Under the pieces are notes generated by a model, which saw only the letters and a program-made list of their open reading frames with translations, did not search any database and had not been told where the DNA came from. From Mycolicibacterium moriokaense (GTDB taxonomy: Bacteria; Actinomycetota; Actinomycetes; Mycobacteriales; Mycobacteriaceae): DNA of 64,000 nucleotides. Shown in pieces: positions 46,070 through 54,793 of this stretch. Each line of letters opens with the position of its first letter. Within the stretch, counting starts at the first letter, position 1. The DNA lies in assembly GCF_003347205.1 (NCBI RefSeq), contig NZ_QQBJ01000001.1, positions 62,001 to 126,000 of the forward strand. The letters run 5' to 3'. The position numbers and the translations under genes were made by a program.

Positions 46070-47286
46070 CCACGACGGAATCCTCGGCGACACCCGGCGC
46101 GGCCCACCGGCTGCGCTGGGTGCTGCTGACGCTGTGCGTCACCGAGATCACCAGCTGGGGCGTGCTGTACTACGCCTTCACGGTGCTGTCCCCGCAGATC
46201 AGCGCCGACACCGGCTGGTCGGCCCCAGCGGTCACCGCGGCGTTCTCCGCCGGACTGGTGACCGCAGCGCTGGTGGGCATCCCGGTCGGGCGTTGGCTGG
46301 ACCGCATCGGCCCGCGCTGGATCATGACCGGCGGGTCGATCCTGGGCGTCGCCGCAGTGGTGGCGGTGGTGGCCGCCCCGAACTACGGCTGCTTCGTCGC
46401 GGCGTGGATTGTCGCCGGTGTCGCGATGAGCGCGGTCTTCTACGCTCCCGCGTTCGCCGCATTGACCCGGTTCTTCGGCACCGACGCGGTGCGGGCGTTG
46501 ACCGTGTTGACCCTGGTCGCAGGGTTCGCCAGCACGGTGTTCGCACCGCTGACCGCGGCGCTGTCGGCGCAGATGAGTTGGCGCCACACCTATCTCGTGC
46601 TGGCGGCCGTGCTGGCGGTGATCACCATCCCGGCACACGTCGTCGGCCTGCGGCGCCCCTGGCCGCCGATCACGACGGAACACCACGTGGAGGCACCGAC
46701 GCGCACCGCGCGCAGTGGGCCGTTCCTGGCGTTGATCGCGGCGTTCGCTCTGGCCGGGCTGGCGTCCTACGCCGTGATCGCCAACCTGGTGCCGTTGTTG
46801 AGTCAGCGCGGCATCAGCACCGGCGCCGCCGCCGTCGCGCTCGGCCTGGGCGGCGCCGGTCAGGTCCTGGGCCGCCTGGGCTATCAGCGCCTGGTGCGCC
46901 GCGCCGGTGTCGTACCCCGGACGGTGCTCATCATGGCCGGCGTCGCCGCCACCACCGCCCTGCTGGGGGTGTTCACCGCCTACGCCGCCCTGGTGGCCGT
47001 GGCCATCGGAGCCGGAGTGATGCGCGGCATCATGACCCTGCTGCAGGCCACCGCCGTCACCGAACGCTGGGGAGCCACCCACTACGGCCAACTCAGCGGA
47101 ATCCTCAACGCCCCGGTGATGATCGCCACCGCGGTCGGCCCCTTCGTCGGGGCGGCCCTGGCCAGCCTTCTCGGGGGTTACGCGGCGATGTTCCTCGCGC
47201 TCGGCGCGGTCGCCGCCGCCGGCGCGCTGCTGGCCACGGCCACCCGGCCTCGTACGCCGGCGTCGACGTCCCCGCTGCGGTCCTGA
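46066..47286 (+). CDS. MFS transporter of the ars cluster
   Basis: 406 residues, twelve probable membrane helices. It has the MFS loop 2-3 motif (GIPVGRWLDRIGPRWIMTGG) and a repeated half (GQVLGRLGYQRLVRR). ATG at 46066 overlaps the flavoprotein stop (ATGA), so it is co-translated and presumably exports the flavoprotein's product or As(III) conjugate. Substrate specificity is inferred only from context. Confidence 0.8.
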   Translation: MTTTESSATPGAAHRLRWVLLTLCVTEITSWGVLYYAFTVLSPQISADTGWSAPAVTAAFSAGLVTAALVGIPVGRWLDRIGPRWIMTGGSILGVAAVVAVVAAPNYGCFVAAWIVAGVAMSAVFYAPAFAALTRFFGTDAVRALTVLTLVAGFASTVFAPLTAALSAQMSWRHTYLVLAAVLAVITIPAHVVGLRRPWPPITTEHHVEAPTRTARSGPFLALIAAFALAGLASYAVIANLVPLLSQRGISTGAAAVALGLGGAGQVLGRLGYQRLVRRAGVVPRTVLIMAGVAATTALLGVFTAYAALVAVAIGAGVMRGIMTLLQATAVTERWGATHYGQLSGILNAPVMIATAVGPFVGAALASLLGGYAAMFLALGAVAAAGALLATATRPRTPASTSPLRS

Positions 47287-47422
47287 GGCTCGGCGCGCCG
47301 ACGGGGGCGCTGCGCCAGATGTCGGCGGTGACGCCCACACTGGATGTGTTCGAGCCCGCACGGCGGGCATCGCAGTGGCGGGCTCGGCGGACTCCACACC
47401 GAAACCACCGTCCGGGGGCCCG

Positions 47423-48448
47423 ATGAAGTTCAAACGTCGCAACTGCGAGGATCTAGCCGATCTGGTCTGCGGCAACCTGGGCACGGATCAACCCGGCCCC
47501 GACGACGAACCGCGCTATTTCCCGTACCGGTCGAGCTACTACATCGACGAGTTCTTCATCGAACTGGGCACCGACTGGCGCCACGACGGCAGCACCCGCC
47601 ACCGATGGGTCGCAGACGTTCTCGACGCCATCCTCGATGGACCCCACCCCAACCCCACAACCCCACCCGAGTTGTTCTGCCGGCTCATCGACCAGCTGAT
47701 GGACCCGCGCGAAGCCCTCAACGAGGGCGCCGACCGCCCGAGCGCGCTCGCTCAACTCAACCACGTGCTCAGCAGAGAGGGTTTCGAAGCGTTCTACGGT
47801 GAGGACCGCCACTGCTACCTGCGTCACATCGGCAGCGGCGCGGTCACCGCACTGCACGCCAATCCCCACCGCCCGCTGACCCCGGCCGAAGTCGAACGCC
47901 GCACCCTTCTCAACACCTACCTCAACCGCTGCAGCGAAGACGAGTTGATCGAGGACGTCCTACTACCCCTGTTCCGCCAGTTGGGGTTTCACCGCATCAC
48001 CGCCGCCGGCCACAAGGACAAGGCGCTCGAATACGGCAAGGACATCTGGATGCGGTACACGCTGCCCACCCAGCATCGGCTCTACTTCGGCATCCAAGTC
48101 AAGAAGGGCAAACTCGACGCGTCCGGGGTCACCAAGGCAGGCAACGCCAACATCGCCGAAATCCACAACCAGGCACTGATGATGCTCAACCACGTCATCT
48201 TCGACCCCGAGCACAACAAACGGGTTCTGGTCGACCACGCGTTCATCGTGGCCGGCGGCGAGATCACGAAAGCCGCCCGCAACTGGCTGGCCGAGAACCT
48301 CGACGCCTCCAAGCGCAGCCAGATCATGTTCATCGACCGCAACGACATCCTCAACCTCTACGTCGTCACCAACCTGCCGCTACCTTCCGCCGCACTGCCC
48401 CCGACAAGCGATCCCTGGGCCGTCGACCCCAACGAAGCGCCCTTCTGA
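47423..48448 (+). CDS. Predicted PD-(D/E)xK nuclease-like protein of unknown role
   Basis: 341 residues from ATG 47423. The C-terminal half has a nuclease-like core: EDELIEDVLLPLFRQLGF, ALEYGKDIWMRY (Glu, Asp) and YFGIQVKKGKLDA (the Gln-x-Lys-Lys strand), followed by FIVAGGEITKAARNWL and IMFIDRNDILNLY, as in restriction-type enzymes with Mrr-like folds. The N-terminal half (about 1-160) is helical, unassigned and contains CEDLADLVCGNLG. It stands alone between two arsenic clusters and has no obvious functional link to them. Perhaps a single-gene defence system or a nuclease moved with the island. Confidence 0.6.
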   Translation: MKFKRRNCEDLADLVCGNLGTDQPGPDDEPRYFPYRSSYYIDEFFIELGTDWRHDGSTRHRWVADVLDAILDGPHPNPTTPPELFCRLIDQLMDPREALNEGADRPSALAQLNHVLSREGFEAFYGEDRHCYLRHIGSGAVTALHANPHRPLTPAEVERRTLLNTYLNRCSEDELIEDVLLPLFRQLGFHRITAAGHKDKALEYGKDIWMRYTLPTQHRLYFGIQVKKGKLDASGVTKAGNANIAEIHNQALMMLNHVIFDPEHNKRVLVDHAFIVAGGEITKAARNWLAENLDASKRSQIMFIDRNDILNLYVVTNLPLPSAALPPTSDPWAVDPNEAPF

Positions 48449-49486
48449 ACTGAGCACGCCCAGTCCATCACCTCGTGTTCCAAGGCGCGAAACGCGGGGC
48501 GTCACAATGTGATCGGGTCAGCTGAGGCGTTCTCCCGGAGTCGGCGGGCCCAGGCCTGGGTGGCCATCTGGGTGGCGTCCCACGGCGATCCCAGTGGCGG
48601 GGTGTAGGACAGGTCGAGTTCGGAGAGGCCCTCGACGGTCATCTCGTGGAACAGGGCGGTGGCGTAGGTGTCGACCCGTTTGGACACTTCGGCGCCGCGA
48701 CGTCCAACCAGTTGCGCGCCGAGCAGGCGGCCACTGTGATGGTCGCCGGTGATGCGGATGTGGATCGGGGTGGCGCCCGGATAGTAGGCCTTGTGGTCAT
48801 CGGGGGCCGCAGCGGTGGTGACCGGGGCCCAGCCGCGGTCGGCGGCGAGTACTTCGTGGTCGCGCAGTCCGGTGCGGGCGGCCACCAGGTCGAAGACCTT
48901 GACGACCTGGGTGCCCAGGCTGCCGGCGAACCGCGCTGAACCGCCCAGGGCGTTCTCCCCGGCCACCCGGCCCTGCTTGTGGGCGGTGGTGCCCAGCGGC
49001 AGCCACGTGAGGCCCAGCAGGCGGTGATGGGTCTGCACGCAGTCCCCGGCGGCGAACACGTCGGCCAGGTTGGTGCGCATCGCCTCGTCCACGGCGATCG
49101 CGCCGAGTTCGGCGCCGGCGTCGGCGGCCAGTTCCGCATCGGGGCGCACACCGACCAGCACAAGTACGAAATCAACCGTGCGGGTGAGTGTTTCGCCGTC
49201 ACGGGAGGCGGTCACCGCCAGGGCGCCGGTGTCGGTGCGGGCGATGCGAGTCACCGCGGTGCGGGTGAGAACGTCCACCCCGTGGCGGTCAGCTCGTCGT
49301 GGACGAGGGCGCCGAGTTCGGGATCGACGGTGGGCAGCACCTCGGGCAGCGCTTCGATCTGGGTGACCTGGATACCGCGCAGGTGAGGGCTTCGGCCATC
49401 TCCAGACCGATGTAGCCGGCGCCGATGATGACCGCCGTTTTCGGGTCGCGCTGGGTCAGGGAGTCCATGAGGGCGAAGGTGTCGCC

Positions 49487-49517
49487 CAGGTTGGCCGCGG
49501 CTGCCTACATGGGTGGG
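49487..49517 (+). repeat. Inserted copy of the 31-base RipC-gene segment
   Basis: Identical over 31 bases to 43485-43515. In the oxidoreductase it separates LLHSM from GDTFALMD, residues that are adjacent in homologues, and adds 33 bases with an in-frame stop. It is therefore an insertion, copied from the RipC-like gene 6 kb away. Confidence 0.75.
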
Positions 49518-49654
49518 ACCATCGAGTGCAGCAGGTGCACGCCGTCGTGCGGGCCGAGGGCGTCGGGTCCGGTCAGCCCGTCGATCGGGGGGCGGGCGCT
49601 GACCGCGCCGGTCCCGAACACCAGGGCGTCGTAGGGCAACTCGGCCGGTGCCCC

Positions 49655-49868
49655 GCCGACGCCTACCCGAACTTCTCCATCTGCGGTATCCCGTACTACG
49701 TCTCCCGGGAGGTCACCCACTGGACCAACCTGGCCCGCCGCACCGCCGATGACCTGGCCGCCACCGGCATGCGCGTGCTCACCGACACCCGCGCCACACG
49801 TATCAACGTCGCCGAGCACACCCTCGACGTCCTCGACGTCCTCGACGTCCTCGACGCCACCGACGACC
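49655..49868 (+). other. Inverted internal segment of the oxidoreductase
   Basis: On the plus strand this segment encodes ADAYPNFSICGIPYYVSREV, then TADDLAATGMRVLTDTRATR and INVAEHTLDVLD, exactly the residues missing from the minus-strand gene around it. The ends are approximate. The right end carries a fourfold GACGTCCTC-type tandem repeat (49824-49857). Confidence 0.8.
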
Positions 49869-50052
49869 ACGGTGACGTCGGTGCCGGGGTCGAGTTCGCG
49901 GATACGCAGGGCGGCGCTGATTCCGGCGTCGCTGCCGCCGATGGCGACGATGTGGCGTGCGGGCATGACGAAGTCTCCTCGGTGAACTCGAGAGGCGTGA
50001 GGGGTTGCGGCTGCTGCGCTGCAGCTGCTGTGAAACCGAGTCGGTGTGGGTG

Positions 50053-50478
50053 TCAGGTCGTGGGGTTGGTCAGCGTCGTGTGCAGCTGCTGGACGCGGGC
50101 GGTGATGTCGTCGCGGACCAGCCGCATCCGCTCCAGGCCGTCGATGCCGCGCTCGGAGGGTTCGTCGGTGTCCCAGTTCTGCACCCGTGTGCCCGGTAGC
50201 GGATTTAGGGTGGCTTCGCGGCCGAGGGTGATCACCAGGTCCACATCGCGGGCCAGCTGGTAGTCGATCGGCTTGGGTTGCTCGGCGGTGATGTCGACGC
50301 CCACTTCGAGCAGGGCTTGGGCCGACAGGTCGTTGACCGCGGTGCCGGGTTTGGTGCCGGCCGAGTAGACGGTCACCGTGTCACCGGCGACCTGGCGCAT
50401 CAGTCCGGCGGCCATCTGGGATTTGCCGCCGTTCTTCACGCACACGAACAGCACTGACGGCGTTGATGTTTCGGACAT
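50053..50478 (-). CDS. arsC: Arsenate-mycothiol transferase-type ArsC
   Basis: 141 residues from the ATG at 50478. Low-molecular-weight phosphatase fold with the loop [12 protein letters not shown], where Lys replaces the Arg of classical phosphatases, plus [11 protein letters not shown] and [20 protein letters not shown]. These features match the corynebacterial ArsC1/ArsC2 enzymes that join arsenate to mycothiol, in line with a mycothiol-using organism. It follows the second arsC by 20 bases in the ars operon. Only the single loop Cys is obvious, consistent with use of an external thiol. Confidence 0.85.
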   Translation of the reverse strand: MSETSTPSVLFVCVKNGGKSQMAAGLMRQVAGDTVTVYSAGTKPGTAVNDLSAQALLEVGVDITAEQPKPIDYQLARDVDLVITLGREATLNPLPGTRVQNWDTDEPSERGIDGLERMRLVRDDITARVQQLHTTLTNPTT

Positions 50479-50498
50479 CGACAGGGGTCCCTTGGTGT

Positions 50499-51164
50499 TT
50501 AGTGGACGGTGACGTGGAGGTCGGTGAGCAGGCGGCGGACGCGGTGTTCGATGTCGTCGCGGATCGGGCGGACGGCGTCGACGTCCTGGCCGGCCGGGTC
50601 GGGCAGTTCCCAGTTCTCGTAGCGCTTGCCGGGGAAGATCGGGCAGGCGTCCCCGCAGCCCATGGTGATCACCACGTCGGCGGCGGCCACGATCTCGTCG
50701 GTCCAGGGTTTGGGGAACTCGCCGGTGATGTCGATGCCGACTTCGGCCATCGCGGCGACCGCGGAGGGGTTGATGGCATCGCCCGGTTCGGACCCGCCCG
50801 ACCATGCGATGGCGTCCTGGCCGGCCAGGTGGGTGAAGTAGCCCAGCGCCATCTGGGAGCGGCCGGCGTTGTGGGTGCACAGGAACAGCACGGTGGGCTT
50901 GCCGTCGCTGATCTTGCCCTCCACCCGGGCCAGGGCGTGCAGGCGTTGCCGGGCGAACCGCTCGGCCAGCAGCGGCAGGAAGTTTGGGACGGTGGCGCGG
51001 CCGGCGAACTGGTCGTAGGACGAGTGCAGGAACCGTTCGATCGTCTCCACCCCGAAGGTGCCGGTGAAGTCGCGCTCCAACCGGGTCGCCGCGGTGGTGA
51101 GTGCGTGCTGCTGGTCGATGGACAGGTCGCGGTGCGGCCGCAGGGCGGCGGGGCTGTCGGTCAT
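50499..51164 (-). CDS. arsC: Arsenate reductase ArsC with N-terminal three-helix domain
   Basis: 221 residues. Residues 1-85 are helical ([34 protein letters not shown]), the three-helix-bundle domain found in front of actinobacterial ArsC proteins. The phosphatase-like domain has [15 protein letters not shown] (Cys near 94, Arg) and the redox pair region [23 protein letters not shown]. It reduces arsenate to arsenite for export by the adjacent Acr3, whose stop is four bases upstream. Confidence 0.87.
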   Translation of the reverse strand: MTDSPAALRPHRDLSIDQQHALTTAATRLERDFTGTFGVETIERFLHSSYDQFAGRATVPNFLPLLAERFARQRLHALARVEGKISDGKPTVLFLCTHNAGRSQMALGYFTHLAGQDAIAWSGGSEPGDAINPSAVAAMAEVGIDITGEFPKPWTDEIVAAADVVITMGCGDACPIFPGKRYENWELPDPAGQDVDAVRPIRDDIEHRVRRLLTDLHVTVH

Positions 51165-51168
51165 GGTG

Positions 51169-52284
51169 TCAGGGCTCCTTCGTCGGTGAGGGAGTGGTGG
51201 CTGCGGGCGTGGTGGTGTCGTCGGTGAAGCGGCGGCGCAGTGCCAGCGACACGTAGACCAGGGCGACGAGGACCGGGACCTCGATCAGGGGCCCGACGAC
51301 TCCGGCCAGGGCTTGGCCGGAGGTGGCGCCGTAGGTGGCGATGGCCACCGCGATGGCCAGTTCGAAATTGTTGCCCGCGGCGGTGAACGCCAGGGTGGTG
51401 GTGCGCTGGTATCCCAGGCCGATCGCGGCGCCGAGCAGATAGCCCCCGCCCCACATGATCGCGAAATACGCGAGCAGGGGAAGCGCGATGCGTCCCACGT
51501 CCCACGGGCGGCTGGTGATCTGTTCGCCCTGCAGCGCGAAGAGGATGACGATGGTGAACAGCAGCCCGTAGAGCGCCCACGGCCCGATCCGGGGCAGGAA
51601 CGTCGACTCGTACCAGTGCCGGCCCTTGGCCTTCTCGCCGAGGCGGCGTGACAGGTAGCCCGCCAGCAGCGGGATGCCCAGGAAGATCAGCACCGATTTG
51701 GCGATCTGCCACGGCGAGGTGTCGATGGTGGTCTGCTCCAGGCCCAGCCAGCCGGGCAGCACCGACAGGTAGAACCAGCCCAGGACCGCGAACATGATCA
51801 CCTGGAAGATCGAGTTCAACGCGACCAGCACGGCGGCGGCTTCGCGGTCACCGCAGGCCAGGTCGTTCCAGATAATCACCATCGCAATGCATCTGGCGAG
51901 ACCGACGATGATCAGCCCGGTGCGGTACTCGGGCAGATCCGGCAGCATCAGCCACGCCAGCGCGAACATCAGGGCCGGTCCGAACACCCAGTTCAGCAGC
52001 AGTGAGGACAGCAGCAGTCTGCGGTCGCCGGTCACGGTGTCGAGGCGGTCGTAGCGCACCTTGGCCAACACCGGATACATCATGATCAATAGGCCCAGGG
52101 CGATCGGCAGCGAAATCCCGTCGACCTGAACGCTTTCCAGCGCGGTGTTCAACCCCGGAACCCACCGCCCCAGCAGCAACCCGGCCACCATCGCCAGCCC
52201 GATCCACACCGGCAGGAACCGATCCAACGTGGACAACTTGCCCACCACCGGCGTCGAGGGATTCGAGGCCACCGTGTCGGTCAT
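51169..52284 (-). CDS. acr3: Arsenite efflux permease Acr3
   Basis: 371 residues, ten predicted membrane helices. The key Acr3 residues are present: the conserved cysteine in GLARCIAMVIIWN and the glutamate in AGNNFELAIAVAIA. It exports As(III) using the proton gradient. The start at 52284 overlaps the arsR stop (ATGA), and downstream come the two arsC genes, so this is a canonical resistance operon. An upstream extension of the frame is out of register with arsR and not used. Confidence 0.92.
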   Translation of the reverse strand: MTDTVASNPSTPVVGKLSTLDRFLPVWIGLAMVAGLLLGRWVPGLNTALESVQVDGISLPIALGLLIMMYPVLAKVRYDRLDTVTGDRRLLLSSLLLNWVFGPALMFALAWLMLPDLPEYRTGLIIVGLARCIAMVIIWNDLACGDREAAAVLVALNSIFQVIMFAVLGWFYLSVLPGWLGLEQTTIDTSPWQIAKSVLIFLGIPLLAGYLSRRLGEKAKGRHWYESTFLPRIGPWALYGLLFTIVILFALQGEQITSRPWDVGRIALPLLAYFAIMWGGGYLLGAAIGLGYQRTTTLAFTAAGNNFELAIAVAIATYGATSGQALAGVVGPLIEVPVLVALVYVSLALRRRFTDDTTTPAATTPSPTKEP

Positions 52285-52655
52285 GCGCCCACCCCCGCCG
52301 GCACTGCGGGGGTCAGGTCCAGCAGGGCCGCGATCTCGCTCAGGGCTTCCGGGACCACGGCGTAATACACCCACGACGCCCGACGCTCCGAGGTCAGCAA
52401 TCCGGCGTCGCGGAGCACCTTGAGGTGATGCGACACCGTCGGTTGCGACACGTCGATCCCACCCGAGATGTCGCACACGCAGGCCTCGCCACCGGAGTGG
52501 CTGGCGATCGCGCTGAATAGCCGCAACCGCACCGGGTCGGCCAGCGCCTTCAACTTCCGGGCCATCTCGACTGCCGCCGGCTCATTCAACGGTTCGCGCA
52601 GTAGTGGCGGCGTCACACAACACGTGTCAACGGCGACATCCTCCGGATTAGACAT
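52281..52655 (-). CDS. arsR: ArsR/SmtB-family arsenic repressor (second ars operon)
   Basis: 124 residues. Winged helix with LKALADPVRLRLFSAIASHS, the thiol site GEACVCDISGGIDVSQPTVS and RRASWVYYAV. Cysteines near the N-terminus (DTCCVTPP) may complete the As(III) site. It is the first gene of the operon arsR-acr3-arsC-arsC-(oxidoreductase) and should autoregulate it. Confidence 0.9.
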   Translation of the reverse strand: MSNPEDVAVDTCCVTPPLLREPLNEPAAVEMARKLKALADPVRLRLFSAIASHSGGEACVCDISGGIDVSQPTVSHHLKVLRDAGLLTSERRASWVYYAVVPEALSEIAALLDLTPAVPAGVGA

Positions 52656-53002
52656 ACATCGATATTGACGAATTTCGAATCAGTGGTCAAGCGAACAACT
52701 GGTGAACTGCCAAATCTCGCTTTTCAGGGGGCTTCCTTGCAATCCGCCGACTGTGCTGCCGCTGACCTCGGTCCGGCGCAACAAGCGGTGAAACCAACAA
52801 ATCCATCCGCCCGAGGCGTTGGCCCGTCCTCTATCGACTCACGCCTGCTGGCGAGGCTGGTTTTCTACACCCATGTCATGGGTTTGGCTGAGCGGCTCGT
52901 TCAGTGCTCAGGATGGCTACGCCATGCGGCAACGCGAACGAAACCTTCGACCGGTTAATCGTGATGCGCACTGTTGGGGTTCATCCCCTCGAAGCCGGTT
53001 CC
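52656..53002. other. ars operon promoter and gap before the propeller lipoprotein
   Basis: ATCGAT and ATTGAC (52658-52669) immediately upstream of arsR are the likely operator. The rest, about 330 bases, has open frames but none with a ribosome site, family motif or plausible codon use, so I call no gene. Confidence 0.4.
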
Positions 53003-53848
53003 TTATTCGACAGCGGTGAGGACGTTGACGGTCGCGCCGTTGTCGGTGGAGCTGTAGATGGCGGTATCAGTGGCGATGTAGACCTGACCGTTGCCGGCGG
53101 CGAGCAGGGCCTGGGGTTTGTTGTTGAGCGAGTGGCCCGGCTGCCAGGTCTGCCCGTCGTCGGCGCTGGTGTACAGCCGTCCTTCGAGGTCGGCGCCGAG
53201 CAGGGGACCGCGGTCGGGCCAGCTGATGAACAGCAGTGCCGGCGCACCGGTGACTGCGCTGAACGTCCTCGCCCCGTCGGTGCTTCGGAGCAGCCCTTGG
53301 CGTGCTGTTGCGAGGATCTCATCCGGGGCATCCGGTGATATTGCGAGGTCGACGGCGGGGACTTCTGCGCGCTGCTGCCAGGACCGCTGATCAAAACTAA
53401 CCATCACGGTGCCGGATTGACTGTCGTGACCGTAGACCCGTCCGTGGCGGTATTTGAGTGCGTGGAAGTCGGCGCTACCGTGCAATGACAGAGGTTCCCA
53501 GGACTGGCCGGCGTCGCTGCTTTTGATCAGGCCGAGGTGGGGCGGTTGTTGGCGATCGGCGGGGTCGGGGTGGCCGCTGGCCAGGAATTCGTCGGGGCCG
53601 GCGACGGTGAAGCCCATGAAGTCCTGCGAGAGCTCACCGACTCGTTGTGGCGCCTGATCTTGCTCAACGGTGTAGAGGCCGTAATGAGTTGCGACGTAGA
53701 GCTTGTCGTCAGATGGGTTGATGCCGAAGCCGTGGATGTGCACCATGCCCGGCACGACGGCGGGTGGCGGGCTTTCGGGGGCGTTCGACGAACAGGCCGC
53801 GGCCAGAGCCCCGGTCAGGGCGATGGCGAAAAGGTTGCGGATCAGCAC
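53003..53848 (-). CDS. F510_1955-type beta-propeller lipoprotein
   Basis: 281 residues from GTG 53848 with GGAAGG upstream. A lipoprotein signal (FAIALTGALAAAC, Cys19) is followed by repeated sialidase/photosystem-stability-factor-like blades: SSDAGQSWEPL, STDGARTFSAV, SADDGQTWQPG and SSTDNGATVNV (Asp-box type S-x-D-x-G-x-x-W/F). The entry motif MVHIHGFGINPSDDKLYVATHYG is typical of the family often found beside copper and DUF305 genes. No glycosidase activity should be assumed. A TACGTA box lies in its promoter. Confidence 0.75.
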   Translation of the reverse strand: MLIRNLFAIALTGALAAACSSNAPESPPPAVVPGMVHIHGFGINPSDDKLYVATHYGLYTVEQDQAPQRVGELSQDFMGFTVAGPDEFLASGHPDPADRQQPPHLGLIKSSDAGQSWEPLSLHGSADFHALKYRHGRVYGHDSQSGTVMVSFDQRSWQQRAEVPAVDLAISPDAPDEILATARQGLLRSTDGARTFSAVTGAPALLFISWPDRGPLLGADLEGRLYTSADDGQTWQPGHSLNNKPQALLAAGNGQVYIATDTAIYSSTDNGATVNVLTAVE

Positions 53849-53870
53849 ACGGACACCTTCCGGTCACGAG

Positions 53871-53893
53871 ATCTACGTAGTTCAATAGTAGGT
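53871..53893. promoter_or_regulatory. TACGTA-type site upstream of the propeller lipoprotein
   Basis: ATCTACGTAG at 53871-53880, followed by a degenerate half TAGTAGG at 53886-53892. It is 23-45 bases upstream of the lipoprotein start and resembles the boxes at 43126, 58582, 60224 and 63388. Confidence 0.4.
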
Positions 53894-53957
53894 GGGCGGT
53901 GCGTGAGGTGGCTGCGCCTCGGGTGGCGCGACCGCGAGTGATGGACCGGGGGAGTCG

Positions 53958-53974
53958 TCTTCATCAAATCTTCA
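53958..53974 (+). promoter_or_regulatory. TCTTCA direct repeat, candidate response-regulator site (DUF305 promoter)
   Basis: TCTTCA at 53958-53963 and 53969-53974 (11-base spacing), then CATACT near 53993 as a possible -10. The same repeat with the same spacing is in the promoter of the regulator itself (56784-56800). OmpR-family regulators bind such tandem hexamers. Confidence 0.5.
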
Positions 53975-54084
53975 TCGGATCACGAACCGACCCATACTCG
54001 GCATGCTGAGGCTGGGGTGCGGCGGCGCAAGGGCTTGCCGTGTGGACGCATGGTGTCACGAAGATGTTCGAGGAAGGATGTGCG

Positions 54085-54780
54085 ATGCAGCACAAGCGTT
54101 TTGGATTCGGGCTTGCGGCGCTTGCGGCGTCGGCCCTGTATATCAGCGGCTGTTCGAATGCAACGAACGAGTCTCAGTCATCGTCGTCGAGCACCACCTC
54201 GGCAGCAGCGTCGGCGTCGGCTTCGCCCAGTGCTGCGAGCAGTGACGCTGCCCATAACGATGCTGATGTGACGTTCGCTCAGGGCATGATCCCTCATCAT
54301 CAGCAGGCGATCGAGATGAGCGACATGCTGCTCGGCAAGCAGGGAGTTGATCCTGAAGTAGTGTCACTCGCCAACGAGATCAAGAACGCTCAGGGTCCTG
54401 AGATCGAACAGATGCAGGGCTGGCTGCAGGACTGGGGAGTGTCCTCGTCGACAACGGCCCCCAGCACCGCCGCAATGCCCGGCCATGACATGCCTGGCCA
54501 TCAAATGCCCAGCGGAGACATGGGTGATATGCCGGGTATGAGCGGCGGCGGTATGGGCATGATGTCGGAAGCCGATATGGCTGCACTGCAGAACGCGCAG
54601 GGCGCTGAGGCTAGCCGACTCTTTTTGACGCAGATGATCGAGCATCACAAGGGCGCGATCATGATGGCGCAGCAGGAAGTTGACAACGGCCAGTTCCCGG
54701 CGGCAGTCGAGATGGCGCGCAACATCGTGTCTTCTCAGCAAGCAGAGATCGACACGATGCAGGGAATGTTGGACAAGTAG
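54085..54780 (+). CDS. DUF305 Met/His-rich lipoprotein, probable metal binder
   Basis: 231 residues from ATG 54085 with AGGAAGG upstream. Lipoprotein signal (LAALAASALYISGC, Cys23), a Ser/Ala linker, then two DUF305 helical halves with MIPHHQQAIEMSDMLL and MIEHHKGAIMMAQQEV. Between them lies a Met/His-rich loop (PGHDMPGHQMPSGDMGDMPG, then GGGMGMMSEADM) well suited to bind copper or silver in the periplasm. It is next to a two-component system that shares its promoter motif. Silver/copper tolerance is the likely role, by inference. Confidence 0.82.
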   Translation: MQHKRFGFGLAALAASALYISGCSNATNESQSSSSSTTSAAASASASPSAASSDAAHNDADVTFAQGMIPHHQQAIEMSDMLLGKQGVDPEVVSLANEIKNAQGPEIEQMQGWLQDWGVSSSTTAPSTAAMPGHDMPGHQMPSGDMGDMPGMSGGGMGMMSEADMAALQNAQGAEASRLFLTQMIEHHKGAIMMAQQEVDNGQFPAAVEMARNIVSSQQAEIDTMQGMLDK

Positions 54781-54793
54781 CGCGGAGAGGGCA

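Larger units (their letters stand above)
48502..49966 (-). pseudogene. CoA-disulfide-reductase-like FAD oxidoreductase, rearranged and broken
   Basis: The parts of a pyridine-nucleotide-disulfide oxidoreductase (normally about 460 residues) can be read in order on the minus strand. N-terminal FAD motif: MPARHIVAIGGSDAGISAAL. Middle: ELPYDALVFGTGAVSARPPI. NAD motif: TAVIIGAGYIGLEMAEAL. C-terminal half: DFVLVLVGVRPDAELAADAG to the end. Residues about 36-100, including the active-site NFSICGIPYY, are encoded on the opposite strand (49655-49868 inverted). A 33-base insert with a TAG stop lies near 49,500, and single-base shifts occur near 49,380 and 49,290. It is the last gene of the second ars operon and cannot be functional. 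Confidence 0.8.

Noticed and set aside
49824-49857. Tandem GACGTCCTC units as a CRISPR or functional repeat array
   Set aside because: Only about four 9-base units with no spacers; a local codon-level duplication within the oxidoreductase. No CRISPR array or cas gene is present in the window.
52665-52958. Open frame of 97 codons after the second arsR
   Set aside because: No ribosome site and no recognisable motif; it overlaps the ars promoter.
53003-53848. Functional glycosyl hydrolase
   Set aside because: Only propeller blades with Asp-box-like turns are seen; no catalytic acid pair of a sialidase can be identified.
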